Part shown: positions 1 through 9,568 of the stretch, piece after piece
Layout of the letters: each line of letters opens with the position of its first letter
How positions within the stretch are numbered: position 1 is the first letter of the stretch
From: Nesterenkonia sp. E16_10
GTDB taxonomy: Bacteria; Actinomycetota; Actinomycetes; Actinomycetales; Micrococcaceae
Length of the DNA stretch: 64,000 bases
Assembly (NCBI RefSeq): GCF_017347085.1
Contig: NZ_JADPSA010000029.1
Location: 434,001-498,000 of the forward strand
Direction of reading: 5' to 3'
The notes under the pieces: model-generated
Seen by the model: only the letters and a program-made list of their open reading frames with translations
Database searches by the model: none
Told to the model about the DNA's origin: nothing
Made by a program: the position numbers and the translations under genes

Positions 1-2
1 CC

Positions 3-416
3 GACGTTAATCCCGACGCCGCGCAGTACCAGCCCGCACCCGGGCGCTACGGAACCGTCCGGTTCACCACCGAACCGGGCAGCCGATGCGCGCAGCTGCT
101 CGGGGAGAGCGCCGAGTCACCCTGCTACCACCACCAGGCGCTGGACACGGTGGCGGAAGGGCTCATCGTCACCGCCCGCGCCGCCGACGGGACCATCGAG
201 GCCGTGGAGACCACCACGGAGCCCTGGGCCCTGGGCGTCCAGTTCCACCCCGAGGAGAACCGCAAGGATGCCCGGCTCTTCGAGGGCTTCGTCGACGTCG
301 CCCGGCACTTCGCCCAGCGGCGAGACGCCGCAGCAGACACCACCCGCCAGCAGAGCCCGCCCCGAGGATCCGAGGCACCGGCTGAGCATGACCGAGAGGA
401 CGCAACGCACCCATGA
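3..416 (+). CDS. Gamma-glutamyl-gamma-aminobutyrate hydrolase-like protein (PuuD type), C-terminal part
   Basis: The reading frame is open from the window edge, so only the last 137 codons are present. The fragment carries a YHHQALD segment and a QFHPEENR segment. These match the substrate-side HHQ motif and the catalytic His of the class I glutamine amidotransferase fold in PuuD-type hydrolases, which cleave gamma-glutamyl amides such as gamma-glutamyl-GABA. The nucleophilic Cys would lie upstream of the window. The stop overlaps the start of the next gene (ATGA), so the two are translationally coupled. Together with the aldehyde dehydrogenase and SDR downstream, it looks like the tail of a polyamine or gamma-glutamyl-amine catabolic operon. 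The exact substrate cannot be read from the sequence. Confidence 0.8.
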   Translation, partial: DVNPDAAQYQPAPGRYGTVRFTTEPGSRCAQLLGESAESPCYHHQALDTVAEGLIVTARAADGTIEAVETTTEPWALGVQFHPEENRKDARLFEGFVDVARHFAQRRDAAADTTRQQSPPRGSEAPAEHDREDATHP

Positions 417-1771
417 CCGCGACCGAGATCATCGATCCGAGCACCGAAGAGGTCATCGAGACCATCGAGCTGGCCTCGCTGCAGGAGACCGACACCGCCA
501 TCGCCCGCGCTCAGCGCGCCTTCACCTCCTGGCGCGCAGTGGACCCGGCGGACCGGGCGCGTCTGCTGCGTCGCTTCGCCCAGGCGGTGGACGCTGATCT
601 GGAGCATCTCGCGGCCCTGGAGGTGCGCAACGCCGGGCACACCATCAGCAATGCCCGCTGGGAGGCCGGCAACGTCCGCGACGTGCTGGACTACTACTCC
701 GGAACTCCCGAGCGGCTCTCCGGTCGGCAGATCCCGGCCCCGGGAGGAGTGAACCTGACCTTCCACGAGCCGCTGGGCGTGATCGGGGTGATCGTGCCCT
801 GGAACTTCCCGATGCCGATCGCCGGGTGGGGCTTCGCGCCTGCCCTGGCTGCGGGAAACACCGTGGTGCTCAAGCCGGCGGAGATCACCCCGCTGACCGC
901 CATCCGGCTGGGCGAGCTCGCGCTGCAGGCCGGACTGCCCGAGGGCGTCTTCACCGTGCTGCCCGGCAAGGGCTCGGTGGTCGGCGAGCGCTTCGTGACC
1001 CACCCGGGGGTGCGCAAGGTGGTCTTCACCGGCTCCACGGCGGTGGGCAAGCGGATCATGGCCGGTTGCGCGGACCAGGTCAAGCGACTCACCCTGGAGC
1101 TGGGCGGGAAGAACTCCAACATCATCTTCGCCGACGCCGACCTGGAGCAGGCCGCCGCCGCCACCCCGGGCGGCGCCTTCGACAATGCCGGACAGGACTG
1201 CTGCGCCCGGTCCCGGGTCCTGGTGCAGCGCAAGGTCCTGGACCGGTACCTGGAGCTGCTGGAACCTGCCGTGCGCGGCTTCCGCTGCGGGGACCCCCGG
1301 CAGGAGCAGACCGACATGGGACCCCTGGTCTCCGCGGCCCATCGCGACTCCGTGGCCGCCTACCTCGAGGACGACGCCCCGATCGCCTTCCAGGGGTCCG
1401 CACCCTCCGGTCCCGGATTCTGGTTCCCGCCGACCGTCCTCACCCCCTCCCCCGACTCCCGAGCGTTCCACGAGGAGATCTTCGGGCCGGTCCTGGCCGT
1501 GGTCCCCTTCGAGGATGAGGCCGAGGCGATCCGACTGGCCAATGACACCGACTATGGCCTCTCGGGCTCCATCTGGACCCGGGATGTGGGACGCGCACTG
1601 CGGGTCTCGCGAGGGGTCGAGGCCGGAAACCTCTCGGTCAACACCCACGCCTCGGTGCGCTACTGGACCCCCTTCGGCGGGTTCAAGGAATCCGGCTTCG
1701 GCCGGGAGCTGGGCCCCGACGCCGCCGAGGCCTTCACCGAGACCAAGAACGTCTTCATCTCCAGCAGCTGA
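413..1771 (+). CDS. NAD(P)-dependent aldehyde dehydrogenase
   Basis: This 452-residue protein belongs to the ALDH superfamily. [11 protein letters not shown] is the cofactor-binding segment. Glu229 in LELGGKN is the general base and Cys263 in GQDCCARSR is the nucleophile; their 34-residue spacing is the family norm. EEIFGPVL and the C-terminal [12 protein letters not shown] segment are also present. At 452 residues it is slightly shorter than the usual 475-500. It overlaps the PuuD-like gene by four bases and precedes the SDR by 48 bases. The likely role is oxidation of gamma-aminobutyraldehyde, gamma-glutamyl-gamma-aminobutyraldehyde or a similar amine-derived aldehyde in the cytoplasm. The family is certain; the substrate is inferred from the neighbour. 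Confidence 0.88.
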   Translation: MTATEIIDPSTEEVIETIELASLQETDTAIARAQRAFTSWRAVDPADRARLLRRFAQAVDADLEHLAALEVRNAGHTISNARWEAGNVRDVLDYYSGTPERLSGRQIPAPGGVNLTFHEPLGVIGVIVPWNFPMPIAGWGFAPALAAGNTVVLKPAEITPLTAIRLGELALQAGLPEGVFTVLPGKGSVVGERFVTHPGVRKVVFTGSTAVGKRIMAGCADQVKRLTLELGGKNSNIIFADADLEQAAAATPGGAFDNAGQDCCARSRVLVQRKVLDRYLELLEPAVRGFRCGDPRQEQTDMGPLVSAAHRDSVAAYLEDDAPIAFQGSAPSGPGFWFPPTVLTPSPDSRAFHEEIFGPVLAVVPFEDEAEAIRLANDTDYGLSGSIWTRDVGRALRVSRGVEAGNLSVNTHASVRYWTPFGGFKESGFGRELGPDAAEAFTETKNVFISSS

Positions 1772-1819
1772 GCGGCTGCACGGATCATCCCACCCGCTGT
1801 CCATCGACCAAGGAGTCCC

Positions 1820-2596
1820 ATGCAGATCAACGCCCGCCGTCTCGTCGACCGAAGCGCCGTCATCACCGGAGGTGCCAGCGGCATCGGTCTCGCCAGCGCC
1901 CGCCGGATGGCCGCCGAAGGAGCCCGCGTGGTCATCGCCGACGTCGACGCGGTCGCCGGCGAGCAGGCCGCCGCGGAACTGGGCGGGCTCTTCGTCAAGG
2001 TCGACGTCACCGACCCGGAGCAGGTCGAGGACCTGTACGCACAGACCCAGGAGGCCTACGGCAGCGTAGACATCGCGTTCAACAATGCCGGAATCGCCCC
2101 GCCCGAGGACGCCTCGATCTTGGACACCGATATCGACGCCTGGCGCCGGGTCCAGGACGTCAACCTCACCTCGGTCTACCTCTGCTGCAAGCACGCCATC
2201 CCGTATATGCAGCAGCAGGGCAAGGGATCGATCATCAACACGGCCTCCTTCGTCGCGGTGATGGGCGCCGCGACCTCCCAGATCTCCTACAGCGCCTCCA
2301 AGGGGGGCGTGCTCTCGATGAGCCGAGAGCTGGGCGTGGAGTTCGCCCGCCAGGGCATCCGGGTCAACGCGCTGTGCCCGGGACCGGTGAACACCCCCCT
2401 GCTCAAGGAGCTCTTCGCCAAGGACCTGGAGAAGGCGGCCCGCCGACTGGTCCACGTACCGCTGGGCCGCTTCGCGGAGCCCGAGGAGCTCGCCGCCGCC
2501 GTGGCCTTCCTCGCCAGCGACGACTCCTCCTTCATGACCGCCTCCACCTTCCTGGTCGACGGCGGCATCTCCGGCGCCTACGTCACCCCGTTCTGA
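1820..2596 (+). CDS. Short-chain dehydrogenase/reductase (classical SDR)
   Basis: The 258-residue protein has every hallmark of a classical SDR. TGGASGIG near residue 14 forms the Rossmann glycine-rich turn, NNAG stabilises the central sheet, and Tyr157 and Lys161 in YSASKGG form the catalytic pair. The C-terminal FLVDGG segment is typical. The acidic IADVD at the end of strand 2 suggests NAD preference. The start has AAGGAG ten bases upstream. It is the third gene of the operon that begins before the window. Annotation pipelines would probably call it 3-oxoacyl-ACP reductase, but the context suggests an accessory dehydrogenase in amine or polyamine breakdown. Confidence 0.88.
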   Translation: MQINARRLVDRSAVITGGASGIGLASARRMAAEGARVVIADVDAVAGEQAAAELGGLFVKVDVTDPEQVEDLYAQTQEAYGSVDIAFNNAGIAPPEDASILDTDIDAWRRVQDVNLTSVYLCCKHAIPYMQQQGKGSIINTASFVAVMGAATSQISYSASKGGVLSMSRELGVEFARQGIRVNALCPGPVNTPLLKELFAKDLEKAARRLVHVPLGRFAEPEELAAAVAFLASDDSSFMTASTFLVDGGISGAYVTPF

Positions 2597-2653
2597 GCCC
2601 GCCGGCGGCGGAGAACGGCGGAGCAGAGCGGATCCCGCCCTGCAGGGAAAGGT

Positions 2654-2691
2654 TTAACCTCCCCGAAACATCACGGCGCGCCGGGTGAAAC
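2654..2691 (+). promoter_or_regulatory. Candidate GlnR operator upstream of the ammonium transporter
   Basis: The stretch contains TTAAC, six bases, GAAAC, six bases, GCGCG, six bases, GAAAC. The known actinobacterial GlnR box is gTnAC-n6-GaAAC repeated at 11-base intervals. Here both GAAAC half-sites are exact, sit exactly 22 bases apart, and the first is paired with a good TTAAC. Only the third half-site (GCGCG) is poor. The site ends 74 bases before the amt start codon, where nitrogen-limitation activation by GlnR would be expected. The match is seen; binding is inferred. Confidence 0.6.
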
Positions 2692-2765
2692 ACGAGGCGG
2701 TCACCATGGAGATCAGCTCGTCTCGGTGAAGTTCACCGATGAATTGATGTTTCTTGGAGGGACAC

Positions 2766-4046
2766 ATGGAACTTGGATCACTAGACGTCTGGGTGCTTGT
2801 GGCAAGCGGCCTCGTGCTGCTCATGACACCCGGACTGGCCTTCTTCTACGGCGGTCTGTCTCAGGCCAAGTCCGCCATCAACATGATGATGATGAGCTTC
2901 GCGGCCATGGGGCTGGTCGCCGTGGTCTGGGCCCTCTGGGGCTCCGCCATCGCAGGCGGCGAGTCCGTCGGTGGCCTGTTCGGCAATCCCGGCACCGATC
3001 TCGGTCTCTACAACACCCTGGCCGAGGCCCCCGAGGACCTGATCGGCATCGGCTTCGGTGCCACCTTCGCCATCATCACCACGGCACTGATCTCCGGCGC
3101 GATCGCGGACCGCGCCAAGTTCTCCGCCTGGATGGTCTTCGTGCCCATCTGGGTCACCCTGGTCTACTGCCCGCTGGCCTTCATGGTCTGGGGCGATGGT
3201 GGACTCCTCGTCGAGGGCGGCGCCGTGGGCGACGCTGTCGGTGAGGCAGTCGACTACGCCGGCGGCCTCGTGGTCCACATGTGTGCCGGTCTCGCTGCTC
3301 TGGTTCTTGCACTGATCCTGGGCAAGCGTCGCAACTTCACCGAACGCGCCTCACACCGCCCGCACAACACACCGTTCGTGCTGCTGGGCGCCTCACTCCT
3401 CTGGTTCGGCTGGTTCGGCTTCAACGGCGGCGCAGCTGCCGAGGCCGGCGAAGCCGGGCTCATCTGGGTCAACACCCTGCTGGCCCCCGCGTCGGCTCTG
3501 GTCGTCTGGCTCATCACCCAGCGCATCCGCGGCGAGAAGCCGACCGCCCTCGGCGCCGCCTCAGGCATCGTGGCCGGACTCGTGGCCATCACCCCGGCCT
3601 GTGCACACGTGGACCCCGTCGGTGCCATCATCATCGGCGCCATCTCCGGCTTCGTCTGCTACCTGGCAGTCGGCCTGAAGTACAAGCTCGGCTTCGATGA
3701 CACGCTCGACGTGGTCGGCCTGCACTTCGTCGCCGGACTCTGGGGCACCGTGGCGATCGGCCTGCTGGGCCGCGCCGAGCTGATCGACGGCGAACGCGCC
3801 GGTCTGTTCTACGGCGGCGGTCTGGGCCTGATGGGCTCACAGGTCGTGGCCGTGCTGGTGACCCTGGTCTTCACCGTGGTGATGACCGCGATCATCGCCT
3901 ACGCCATCCACGCCACCATCGGCTTCCGCGTCACCTCCGATGTCGAGACCCTCGGCATCGACCGCTCCGAGCACGACGAGGATGCCTACATCTTCGAGAC
4001 CGTCAACGCTGAGCGCAAGACCAGCGTCGGCGCACCCCGCGAGTGA
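2766..4046 (+). CDS. amt: Ammonium transporter (Amt family)
   Basis: This 426-residue, 11-helix inner-membrane channel conducts ammonium/ammonia. It opens with a hydrophobic helix and the PGLAFFYGGL segment typical of Amt proteins. The pore twin histidines are His171 (VVHMCAG) and His320 (GLHFVAG). I chose ATG 2766 because GGAGGG lies four bases upstream; a TTG at 2754 is in frame but sits inside that Shine-Dalgarno. No glnK or glnD follows directly, and the next gene is convergent beyond a terminator, so amt is monocistronic. A GlnR-type operator upstream points to nitrogen-limitation control. Confidence 0.95.
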   Translation: MELGSLDVWVLVASGLVLLMTPGLAFFYGGLSQAKSAINMMMMSFAAMGLVAVVWALWGSAIAGGESVGGLFGNPGTDLGLYNTLAEAPEDLIGIGFGATFAIITTALISGAIADRAKFSAWMVFVPIWVTLVYCPLAFMVWGDGGLLVEGGAVGDAVGEAVDYAGGLVVHMCAGLAALVLALILGKRRNFTERASHRPHNTPFVLLGASLLWFGWFGFNGGAAAEAGEAGLIWVNTLLAPASALVVWLITQRIRGEKPTALGAASGIVAGLVAITPACAHVDPVGAIIIGAISGFVCYLAVGLKYKLGFDDTLDVVGLHFVAGLWGTVAIGLLGRAELIDGERAGLFYGGGLGLMGSQVVAVLVTLVFTVVMTAIIAYAIHATIGFRVTSDVETLGIDRSEHDEDAYIFETVNAERKTSVGAPRE

Positions 4047-4073
4047 CCCCCTTCTAGGTCCCCGCGACGCATC

Positions 4074-4130
4074 AAGAGCCTGGGTCCGGTTCATCGAGCA
4101 TCTCGCTCGGTGGACCGGACCCAGGCTCTT
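4074..4130. terminator. Bidirectional terminator between amt and the MFS gene
   Basis: Two perfect 17-base arms (4074-4090 and 4114-4130) can pair, with a second small stem (CGAGC/GCTCG) inside the 23-base loop. It lies between two convergent genes, 28 bases after the amt stop and 24 bases after the stop of the MFS gene on the other strand, so it can terminate both. Confidence 0.85.
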
Positions 4131-4153
4131 TGCGCAAGATCAGCGGTGGCGGC

Positions 4154-5386
4154 TCAGGGCCGTGTCGCGTCGGCGGACTCCGTTTCGGCTTCCAAGGTCT
4201 CCGGAGCCTGGGTCCAGGCCAGGGCACCGAACATCAGGATCACTCCGGTCACGCCGAAGGCCCAGGCGTAGCCGAGCTGATCGACCAGGAACCCCGCCAG
4301 CAGCGGTCCGATGATCGCCCCGAGGTCCTGGGTCATCTGGAAGGTGGAAACCACCGATCCCCCGTTCCGGCCCGAACCGACGATGTCCGCGATCGCCGCC
4401 TGCTGCGCCGGATTCATCAGGCCGGTGCCCGCCCCGGCGATCACGCTGAGCAGCAGCAGCACCAGCGGGCTCGGTGCGAGACCAAGCAGTCCCGTGGCCA
4501 GCGCCGAGACGAGCAGTCCGAGGATGATCGGGCGTCGTCGTCCGAGCCGGTCTGACCGACGCGAGAACAGCAGCACCGCCGCCACGTTGCCGGCGGCGAA
4601 GGTGGCCAGCGCGACCCCGGCGAGCTGGCTGGAGTCCAACACCCAGCCGGAGCCGACGAAGGCCGTAGCCGCGAAGAGCGGCACCACGGAGTTGCGCAGC
4701 CCGAAGGTCGCCCATCCGTTCGCGAATCCGGCCGTGAGCGCGGCACGGTACCCGCGGTGCTGCCAGGCCTCGGCCAGGGTGGCGGTCTCGCGTTCTTCCT
4801 TGCGTCCCCGATCCTCCAGGCGAGACTGCCGAAGCATGACGAACACGATCGCGGCCGCCACCACCAGCGCCGCACCGTAGACCAGGAAGGGCACCCGCGG
4901 GCCGAAGACCAGGAGCCCCGAACCCACCAGCGGACCGGCGACGCTGCCGATCAGAAACGCCGAGGCATAGGCCCCGGAGACCCTGCCACGGATCGTAGGC
5001 GGTGATTTCCGGGCCAAAAACGTCATCGCCGAGACGGTGAAGAAGGTCGAGCCGATGCCTCCGAGGGCGCGGAAGAGCAGCAGCAGCTCATAGCTGGGGG
5101 CGTAGGCGGTGGCGATCATGGACACCGCCACGATCAGCAACCCGATCACATAGACCGGGGTCTCCCCCAGCCATTGGGTGAGCTTTCCCGATGCCGGGGC
5201 GAAGATCAGCCGGAAGAGGCCGAACGCCGAGACCACGGCGGAGACCGCCATGGCGGAGACGCCGAAGTCTGAGGCGTACTGCGGCAGGATCGGGGCCACG
5301 ATGCCGAACCCGATGGCGATCACGAAGGCCGAGACGATCATCACCTTCAGCTCAGCAGGGATCCCGATCTTCGTGTCACGTGTCAT
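4154..5386 (-). CDS. MFS transporter, drug-efflux type
   Basis: The protein has about 410 residues and twelve predicted hydrophobic segments, the normal size for a major facilitator. The loop between helices 2 and 3 is degenerate (SGKLTQWLGE), and the loop between helices 8 and 9 carries SRRSDRLGRRR, an MFS signature A-type motif. The start at 5386 is preferred over an in-frame ATG at 5419 because AGGAG lies seven bases before it and the longer version adds only a polar tail. Substrate is unknown; a DHA1-like multidrug or metabolite exporter is likely. It is transcribed alone towards amt. Confidence 0.85.
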   Translation of the reverse strand: MTRDTKIGIPAELKVMIVSAFVIAIGFGIVAPILPQYASDFGVSAMAVSAVVSAFGLFRLIFAPASGKLTQWLGETPVYVIGLLIVAVSMIATAYAPSYELLLLFRALGGIGSTFFTVSAMTFLARKSPPTIRGRVSGAYASAFLIGSVAGPLVGSGLLVFGPRVPFLVYGAALVVAAAIVFVMLRQSRLEDRGRKEERETATLAEAWQHRGYRAALTAGFANGWATFGLRNSVVPLFAATAFVGSGWVLDSSQLAGVALATFAAGNVAAVLLFSRRSDRLGRRRPIILGLLVSALATGLLGLAPSPLVLLLLSVIAGAGTGLMNPAQQAAIADIVGSGRNGGSVVSTFQMTQDLGAIIGPLLAGFLVDQLGYAWAFGVTGVILMFGALAWTQAPETLEAETESADATRP

Positions 5387-5516
5387 GGGGCCACTCCTGT
5401 TTGTTCTGCCATCGGTCATCCTCGTTGCTCAACGCAACGAACCCCGGGACCATTCCCTCCCCCGGCTTCGAGATCTCATGGCAGGATAGGGGCACTTCAC
5501 CACGAGAGGCGTTTCG

Positions 5517-5909
5517 ATGGAACCCACTGCTGGCAGCCTGGACGTCTTCTTGAGCGCGATCACGCCGAAGGTGCGGCAGCGTGACGCCCGCAGCATGGTG
5601 GAGCTGATGCGGCGGATCACCGCCGAGGAGCCGCAGCTCTGGGGCAGCATCATCGGCTTCGGGTCCTACCACTACCGCTATGCCTCGGGCCGCGAGGGTG
5701 ACGCCCCGGCGGCGGGCTTCGCCGCCCGGCGGCAGGCCACCACGATCTATCTGCCCGAGGGGGTCGAGGCGCACGCCGAGGCGCTGGACCGGCTCGGTCC
5801 GCACAGCACCGGCGTCGGGTGTCTCTACATCCCACGCCTGGATCAGGTGGATCTCGCGGTGCTCGAGGAGATCATCGCCGGCTCCTACCGCAAGGTCACG
5901 GCGTGGTGA
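5517..5909 (+). CDS. DUF1801 domain protein
   Basis: A 130-residue soluble protein matching the DUF1801 (YdhG-like) family: an N-terminal helical part with VELMRRITAEEPQLWG, then a GFGSYHYRYASG segment, a TTIYLPEG strand and a C-terminal ...DLAVLEEIIAGSYRK helix. Function of the family is not established. The last 14 bases overlap the end of smc on the opposite strand, and there is no room for a terminator between them. Confidence 0.75.
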   Translation: MEPTAGSLDVFLSAITPKVRQRDARSMVELMRRITAEEPQLWGSIIGFGSYHYRYASGREGDAPAAGFAARRQATTIYLPEGVEAHAEALDRLGPHSTGVGCLYIPRLDQVDLAVLEEIIAGSYRKVTAW

Positions 5910-8900
5910 GCTCTGCTGTGCTGGCCTCCTGCGCCGCGCCGAGGCGCTGCGAGACCACCCGGGTGGAGCCGTCCTGCCGCATCGACACCCCGTAGAGCGC
6001 GTCGGCGATCTCCATGGTGCGCTTCTGGTGGGTGATGATGATCAGCTGGGAGGATTCGCGGAGCTCCTCGAAGATCACCAGCAGTCGCGAGAGGTTCGTA
6101 TCGTCGAGCGCCGCCTCCACCTCGTCCATCACATAGAACGGCGAAGGCCTGGCCTTGAAGATCGCGACCAGCAGCGCGACGGCGGTCAGTGAGCGCTCTC
6201 CCCCGGAGAGCAGCGAGAGCCGACGGATCCGTTTGCCGGGAGGCCGCGCCTGCACCTCGATGCCGGTGTTGAGCATGTCTTCGGGGTTGGTCAGCTCCAG
6301 CCGGCCCTCGCCGCCGGGGAAGAGCCGGGCGAAGACCCGTTCGAACTGCACCTTGGTGTCGAGCCAGGCCTGGGTGAACACCTTCTCCACGGTGGCATCC
6401 ACGTCCGCGATGATCTCGAGCAGATCCTGCCGAGACCTCTTGAGGTCGGCCAGCTGATCCTGCAGGTAGGTATGGCGCTCTTCGAGGGCAGAATGTTCCT
6501 CCAGCGCCAGCGGGTTGACCTTGCCGAGTGCCTTCAGATCACGGCGCGCGCGGGTGAGCCGCTTCTCCTGCTCCGAGCGGTCGAAGGGCACTCCGCGCTC
6601 GGGCTCCGATGTCTCTCCAGGCTCCGATGTCTCTGCAGGCTCCGGCGGCTCGGTGACCTCCGGAGTCTCGGCATGCGGCACCAGCTGGTCCGGACCGTAG
6701 TGCTCGATGAGATACTCCGCGGTGAGGCTGAGCTCCTCGAGTCCGCGGGCCTCCGCGGCCTCCAGGCTCAGGCGCAGCTCGGTGCGGGTCAGCTCGGCCC
6801 GGTGCAGCGCTGCGGTGAGCGTCTCGAGCTCGGCGGCGTCGCTGCTGCGTGCGGCGCGCAGCGTGGTGGTGCGCTCCTGGGTGGCAGTCCCGGCGGCTTC
6901 GGCGACGCTGCGCGTGGTCTCCGAGCGGCGCAGGACCTCGTTCAGGGCGAGGATGGCGGTTTCGGCCTCGCCCTGGATGGACTCGGCCGCCTGGGCGCGG
7001 GAGCTGCGAGCCTGCGCGACCTTCTGGGCCTGTTCTCTGCGGGTCTCTTCGGCGGAGGCGCTGCGCCTCAGCGCGGCGGCGCGCTCCAGCATCTGCTTGT
7101 GCTGCTCCTCGGCGGCACGCAGCTCCAGGCGGGCGTCGACCTCTTCACGGCGCCGCGCCGCGGCGGCGGCCGAGAGGTGATCCCGCTCGGCGCTGGAGGG
7201 CTCCTCCTCGATGTCTTCGCTCTGCGCGGCCTCCAGCCGCGCCTGAGCCTCCTGGCACTGCTGCTGCGCCTCGGCGGCCGCAGACTGCGCCGCGTGGGCC
7301 TCCTGATCGGAGGTCTCGATCCGCTCGGCGGAGCGCGCCATCTCGGCGTGGAGCCGCGCGAGCTGTTCGGTCATGGCATGCAACTCGGCGTCGTTGGCGT
7401 GCAGCGCCTGCAGGGTCGACTCCACACGCAGCTCAGCAGCGTTGACCTCCGATTCTTCCGCGGCAGAGGCGGCGGCGAGCGCCTCGAGCTCGAGCTCGAG
7501 CTGGTCCACGGCCTCGGTGAGCTCGGCGATCTCGGCGGTGATCGCCACATCGGAGTTCTCCAGCACCGTGCCGCCGATCCGCTCACCGGCGCGCAGGATG
7601 ATCCCTTCGCTGGTCACCGCGGCGCGCACCTCGGAGAGCTGGAGCAGCCGGGCGGCCTGCGGCTGGTCGGCGCAGAGCACGACCCCGGCAAGGGCTGCGT
7701 GCACCGGGAGCTGCTGGTCCTCGGCGACGCTGACCACCTGGTGGGCCCAGGCCGCGCCCTCGGGAAGCGCGGGAAGCCCAGCGTCGGGAAGCCCAGCGTC
7801 TGGCGGCCCGGCGGAGACCGGCTCGGAGCGGGGATCGGTCCCGGGGAGCACCGGGTGGATCAGGTGTGCCCGGCCGGCGTCCTCGGCGGCGAGCCAGCCC
7901 AGCGCCTGTGCGGCAGTCTCGGCGTCCTTCACGATGAGTGCCGCGTCCAGGCTGCCCAGGCATGCGGCGATCGCGGTCGCCCAGCCACGGGTGATGCGCA
8001 GCCGCTGCGCCAGCGGCGCCTCGATGTCCTCGGTCCGGTCTCGCAGCAGGGCTGCGGCGCCGTCGCGCGGGGTGCGGGCCGCGGAGAGCCCCGAGAGCCG
8101 GGCGCGGTGTTCATTGATCTGTGTGCGCAGCCGCTGCTGGGCGGCGAGCTGTTCGTCGTAGGCGGTGCGCAGCGTCTCGAGTCGCTGGTGCGCGGCCTCG
8201 TAGTCGGCGTCGAGATCCGCTTCGCCGGTCTCGACGCCGGCGAGGCGCTGCTCGAGCTCGGAGAACTCGCCGCGGGCGCGCTCCTGGGCCGCCCGGGCGG
8301 CGTCGCCCTGTTCCTGCGCACGCCGACCACGCGCCTGAGCCGCGTCGATCCGTCCCTGAGCGGTGTCCACCCGGCCACGCAGCGTGGCCAGACCGGCGCG
8401 ACGGTCCGCCACGGCGCGCAGCTGCTCGGTCAGCCGGGTCTCCTCCAGCTTCCATGCCTCCTCGGCCTGCGCCCGCGCGGCCGAGCAGCGTTCCAGCCGT
8501 TCCCGGTCCGCGGTGACCTCGGCGTCGAGCTCGGCGGCGGCCTCGGCCACGGACTCCGCCTGGGCGCGCATCGCCTCCGGGTCGCGGCCGGACTCCTGCA
8601 CCACGGCAGAGGCCCGAAGGCTCCGGGCACGTTCCTGAGCCAGGGAGGCCACCGAGCGCAGCCGCTCCTGGACCCGCTCGAGCCGGTGGTGTCCTGCCAG
8701 CAGCTTCTCGACGTGGGCCCGCTGATCTGCGGCCTGCTGCTCCAGCTGCGCGATCTCCACGTCCTGGGCCGCGAGCGAGGTCCGAAGCTGCTCGGCGGCG
8801 TCCCGGTCCTCCTGTTCGCCCTGGCTGGACTCGTGCAGGGCGGTGGCCGCACGGACCAGATCGTCGGCGATGATCCGGGAGAGCGAATCGCGCAGATCGT

Positions 8901-9558
8901 ACTGGATGCGTTGGGCTCGGCGGGCCACCCGGGCCTGACGGCCCAGCGGCGCGAGCTGCCGGGAGATCTCGCCGATCAGGTCTTCGAGGCGGGAGAGGTT
9001 GGTCTGCATCGATTCGAGCTTGCGCACGCTGCGTTCCCGGCGGCGCCGGTGCTTCAGCACCCCGGCTGCCTCTTCGATGAACCCACGCCGCTGCTCAGGG
9101 GTGGCCTGGAGGATCTGGTCCAGCTGCCCCTGGCCGACGATCACATGCATCTCCCGGCCCAGCCCGGAGTCCGAGAGCAACTCCTGGATGTCGAGCAGCC
9201 GGCACTTCGCGCCGTTGATCGTGTAGTCGCTGCCCCCGGTGCGGAACATCGTCCGGGAGATCGTGACCTCGGAGTATTCGATCGGCAGCGCGCCGTCGGA
9301 ATTGTCGATGGTCAGCGACACCGAGGCTCGGCCCAGCGGCTGGCGCTCGGTGGTGCCGGCGAAGATGACGTCCTCCATGGTGCCGCCCCGCAGGGACTTC
9401 GCGCCCTGTTCGCCCATCACCCAGGCCAGGGCGTCGACCACGTTGGACTTGCCCGACCCGTTGGGGCCCACCACGGCGGTGACCCCGGGTTCGAACTCGA
9501 AGGTCGTGGCCGAGGCGAAGGACTTGAATCCGCGGACGGTCAGGGTCTTCAGGTGCAC
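5896..9558 (-). CDS. smc: Chromosome segregation protein SMC
   Basis: This 1220-residue protein is full length for bacterial SMC, the ATPase of the condensin-like SMC-ScpAB complex that compacts and segregates chromosomes. Walker A is GPNGSGKS at residues 31-38. Two long coiled coils rich in Glu, Gln, Arg and Ala flank a hinge of roughly residues 510-670, and the C-terminal head has LSLLSGGERSLTA (ABC signature) and YVMDEVEAALDD (Walker B). A proline/threonine/glutamate-rich linker (encoded near 6596-6670) interrupts the C-terminal arm just before the head, and a short PDAGLPDAGLP duplication sits by the hinge. It starts ten bases after wecB, so the two may be co-transcribed. Confidence 0.96.
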   Translation of the reverse strand: MHLKTLTVRGFKSFASATTFEFEPGVTAVVGPNGSGKSNVVDALAWVMGEQGAKSLRGGTMEDVIFAGTTERQPLGRASVSLTIDNSDGALPIEYSEVTISRTMFRTGGSDYTINGAKCRLLDIQELLSDSGLGREMHVIVGQGQLDQILQATPEQRRGFIEEAAGVLKHRRRRERSVRKLESMQTNLSRLEDLIGEISRQLAPLGRQARVARRAQRIQYDLRDSLSRIIADDLVRAATALHESSQGEQEDRDAAEQLRTSLAAQDVEIAQLEQQAADQRAHVEKLLAGHHRLERVQERLRSVASLAQERARSLRASAVVQESGRDPEAMRAQAESVAEAAAELDAEVTADRERLERCSAARAQAEEAWKLEETRLTEQLRAVADRRAGLATLRGRVDTAQGRIDAAQARGRRAQEQGDAARAAQERARGEFSELEQRLAGVETGEADLDADYEAAHQRLETLRTAYDEQLAAQQRLRTQINEHRARLSGLSAARTPRDGAAALLRDRTEDIEAPLAQRLRITRGWATAIAACLGSLDAALIVKDAETAAQALGWLAAEDAGRAHLIHPVLPGTDPRSEPVSAGPPDAGLPDAGLPALPEGAAWAHQVVSVAEDQQLPVHAALAGVVLCADQPQAARLLQLSEVRAAVTSEGIILRAGERIGGTVLENSDVAITAEIAELTEAVDQLELELEALAAASAAEESEVNAAELRVESTLQALHANDAELHAMTEQLARLHAEMARSAERIETSDQEAHAAQSAAAEAQQQCQEAQARLEAAQSEDIEEEPSSAERDHLSAAAAARRREEVDARLELRAAEEQHKQMLERAAALRRSASAEETRREQAQKVAQARSSRAQAAESIQGEAETAILALNEVLRRSETTRSVAEAAGTATQERTTTLRAARSSDAAELETLTAALHRAELTRTELRLSLEAAEARGLEELSLTAEYLIEHYGPDQLVPHAETPEVTEPPEPAETSEPGETSEPERGVPFDRSEQEKRLTRARRDLKALGKVNPLALEEHSALEERHTYLQDQLADLKRSRQDLLEIIADVDATVEKVFTQAWLDTKVQFERVFARLFPGGEGRLELTNPEDMLNTGIEVQARPPGKRIRRLSLLSGGERSLTAVALLVAIFKARPSPFYVMDEVEAALDDTNLSRLLVIFEELRESSQLIIITHQKRTMEIADALYGVSMRQDGSTRVVSQRLGAAQEASTAELTTP

Positions 9559-9568
9559 GGGTGTGGAC

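Noticed and set aside
125-2455. A long open frame on the minus strand opposite the aldehyde dehydrogenase and SDR genes
   Set aside because: In high-GC DNA the complementary frame is often open by chance. The plus-strand genes have clear family motifs; this one has none.
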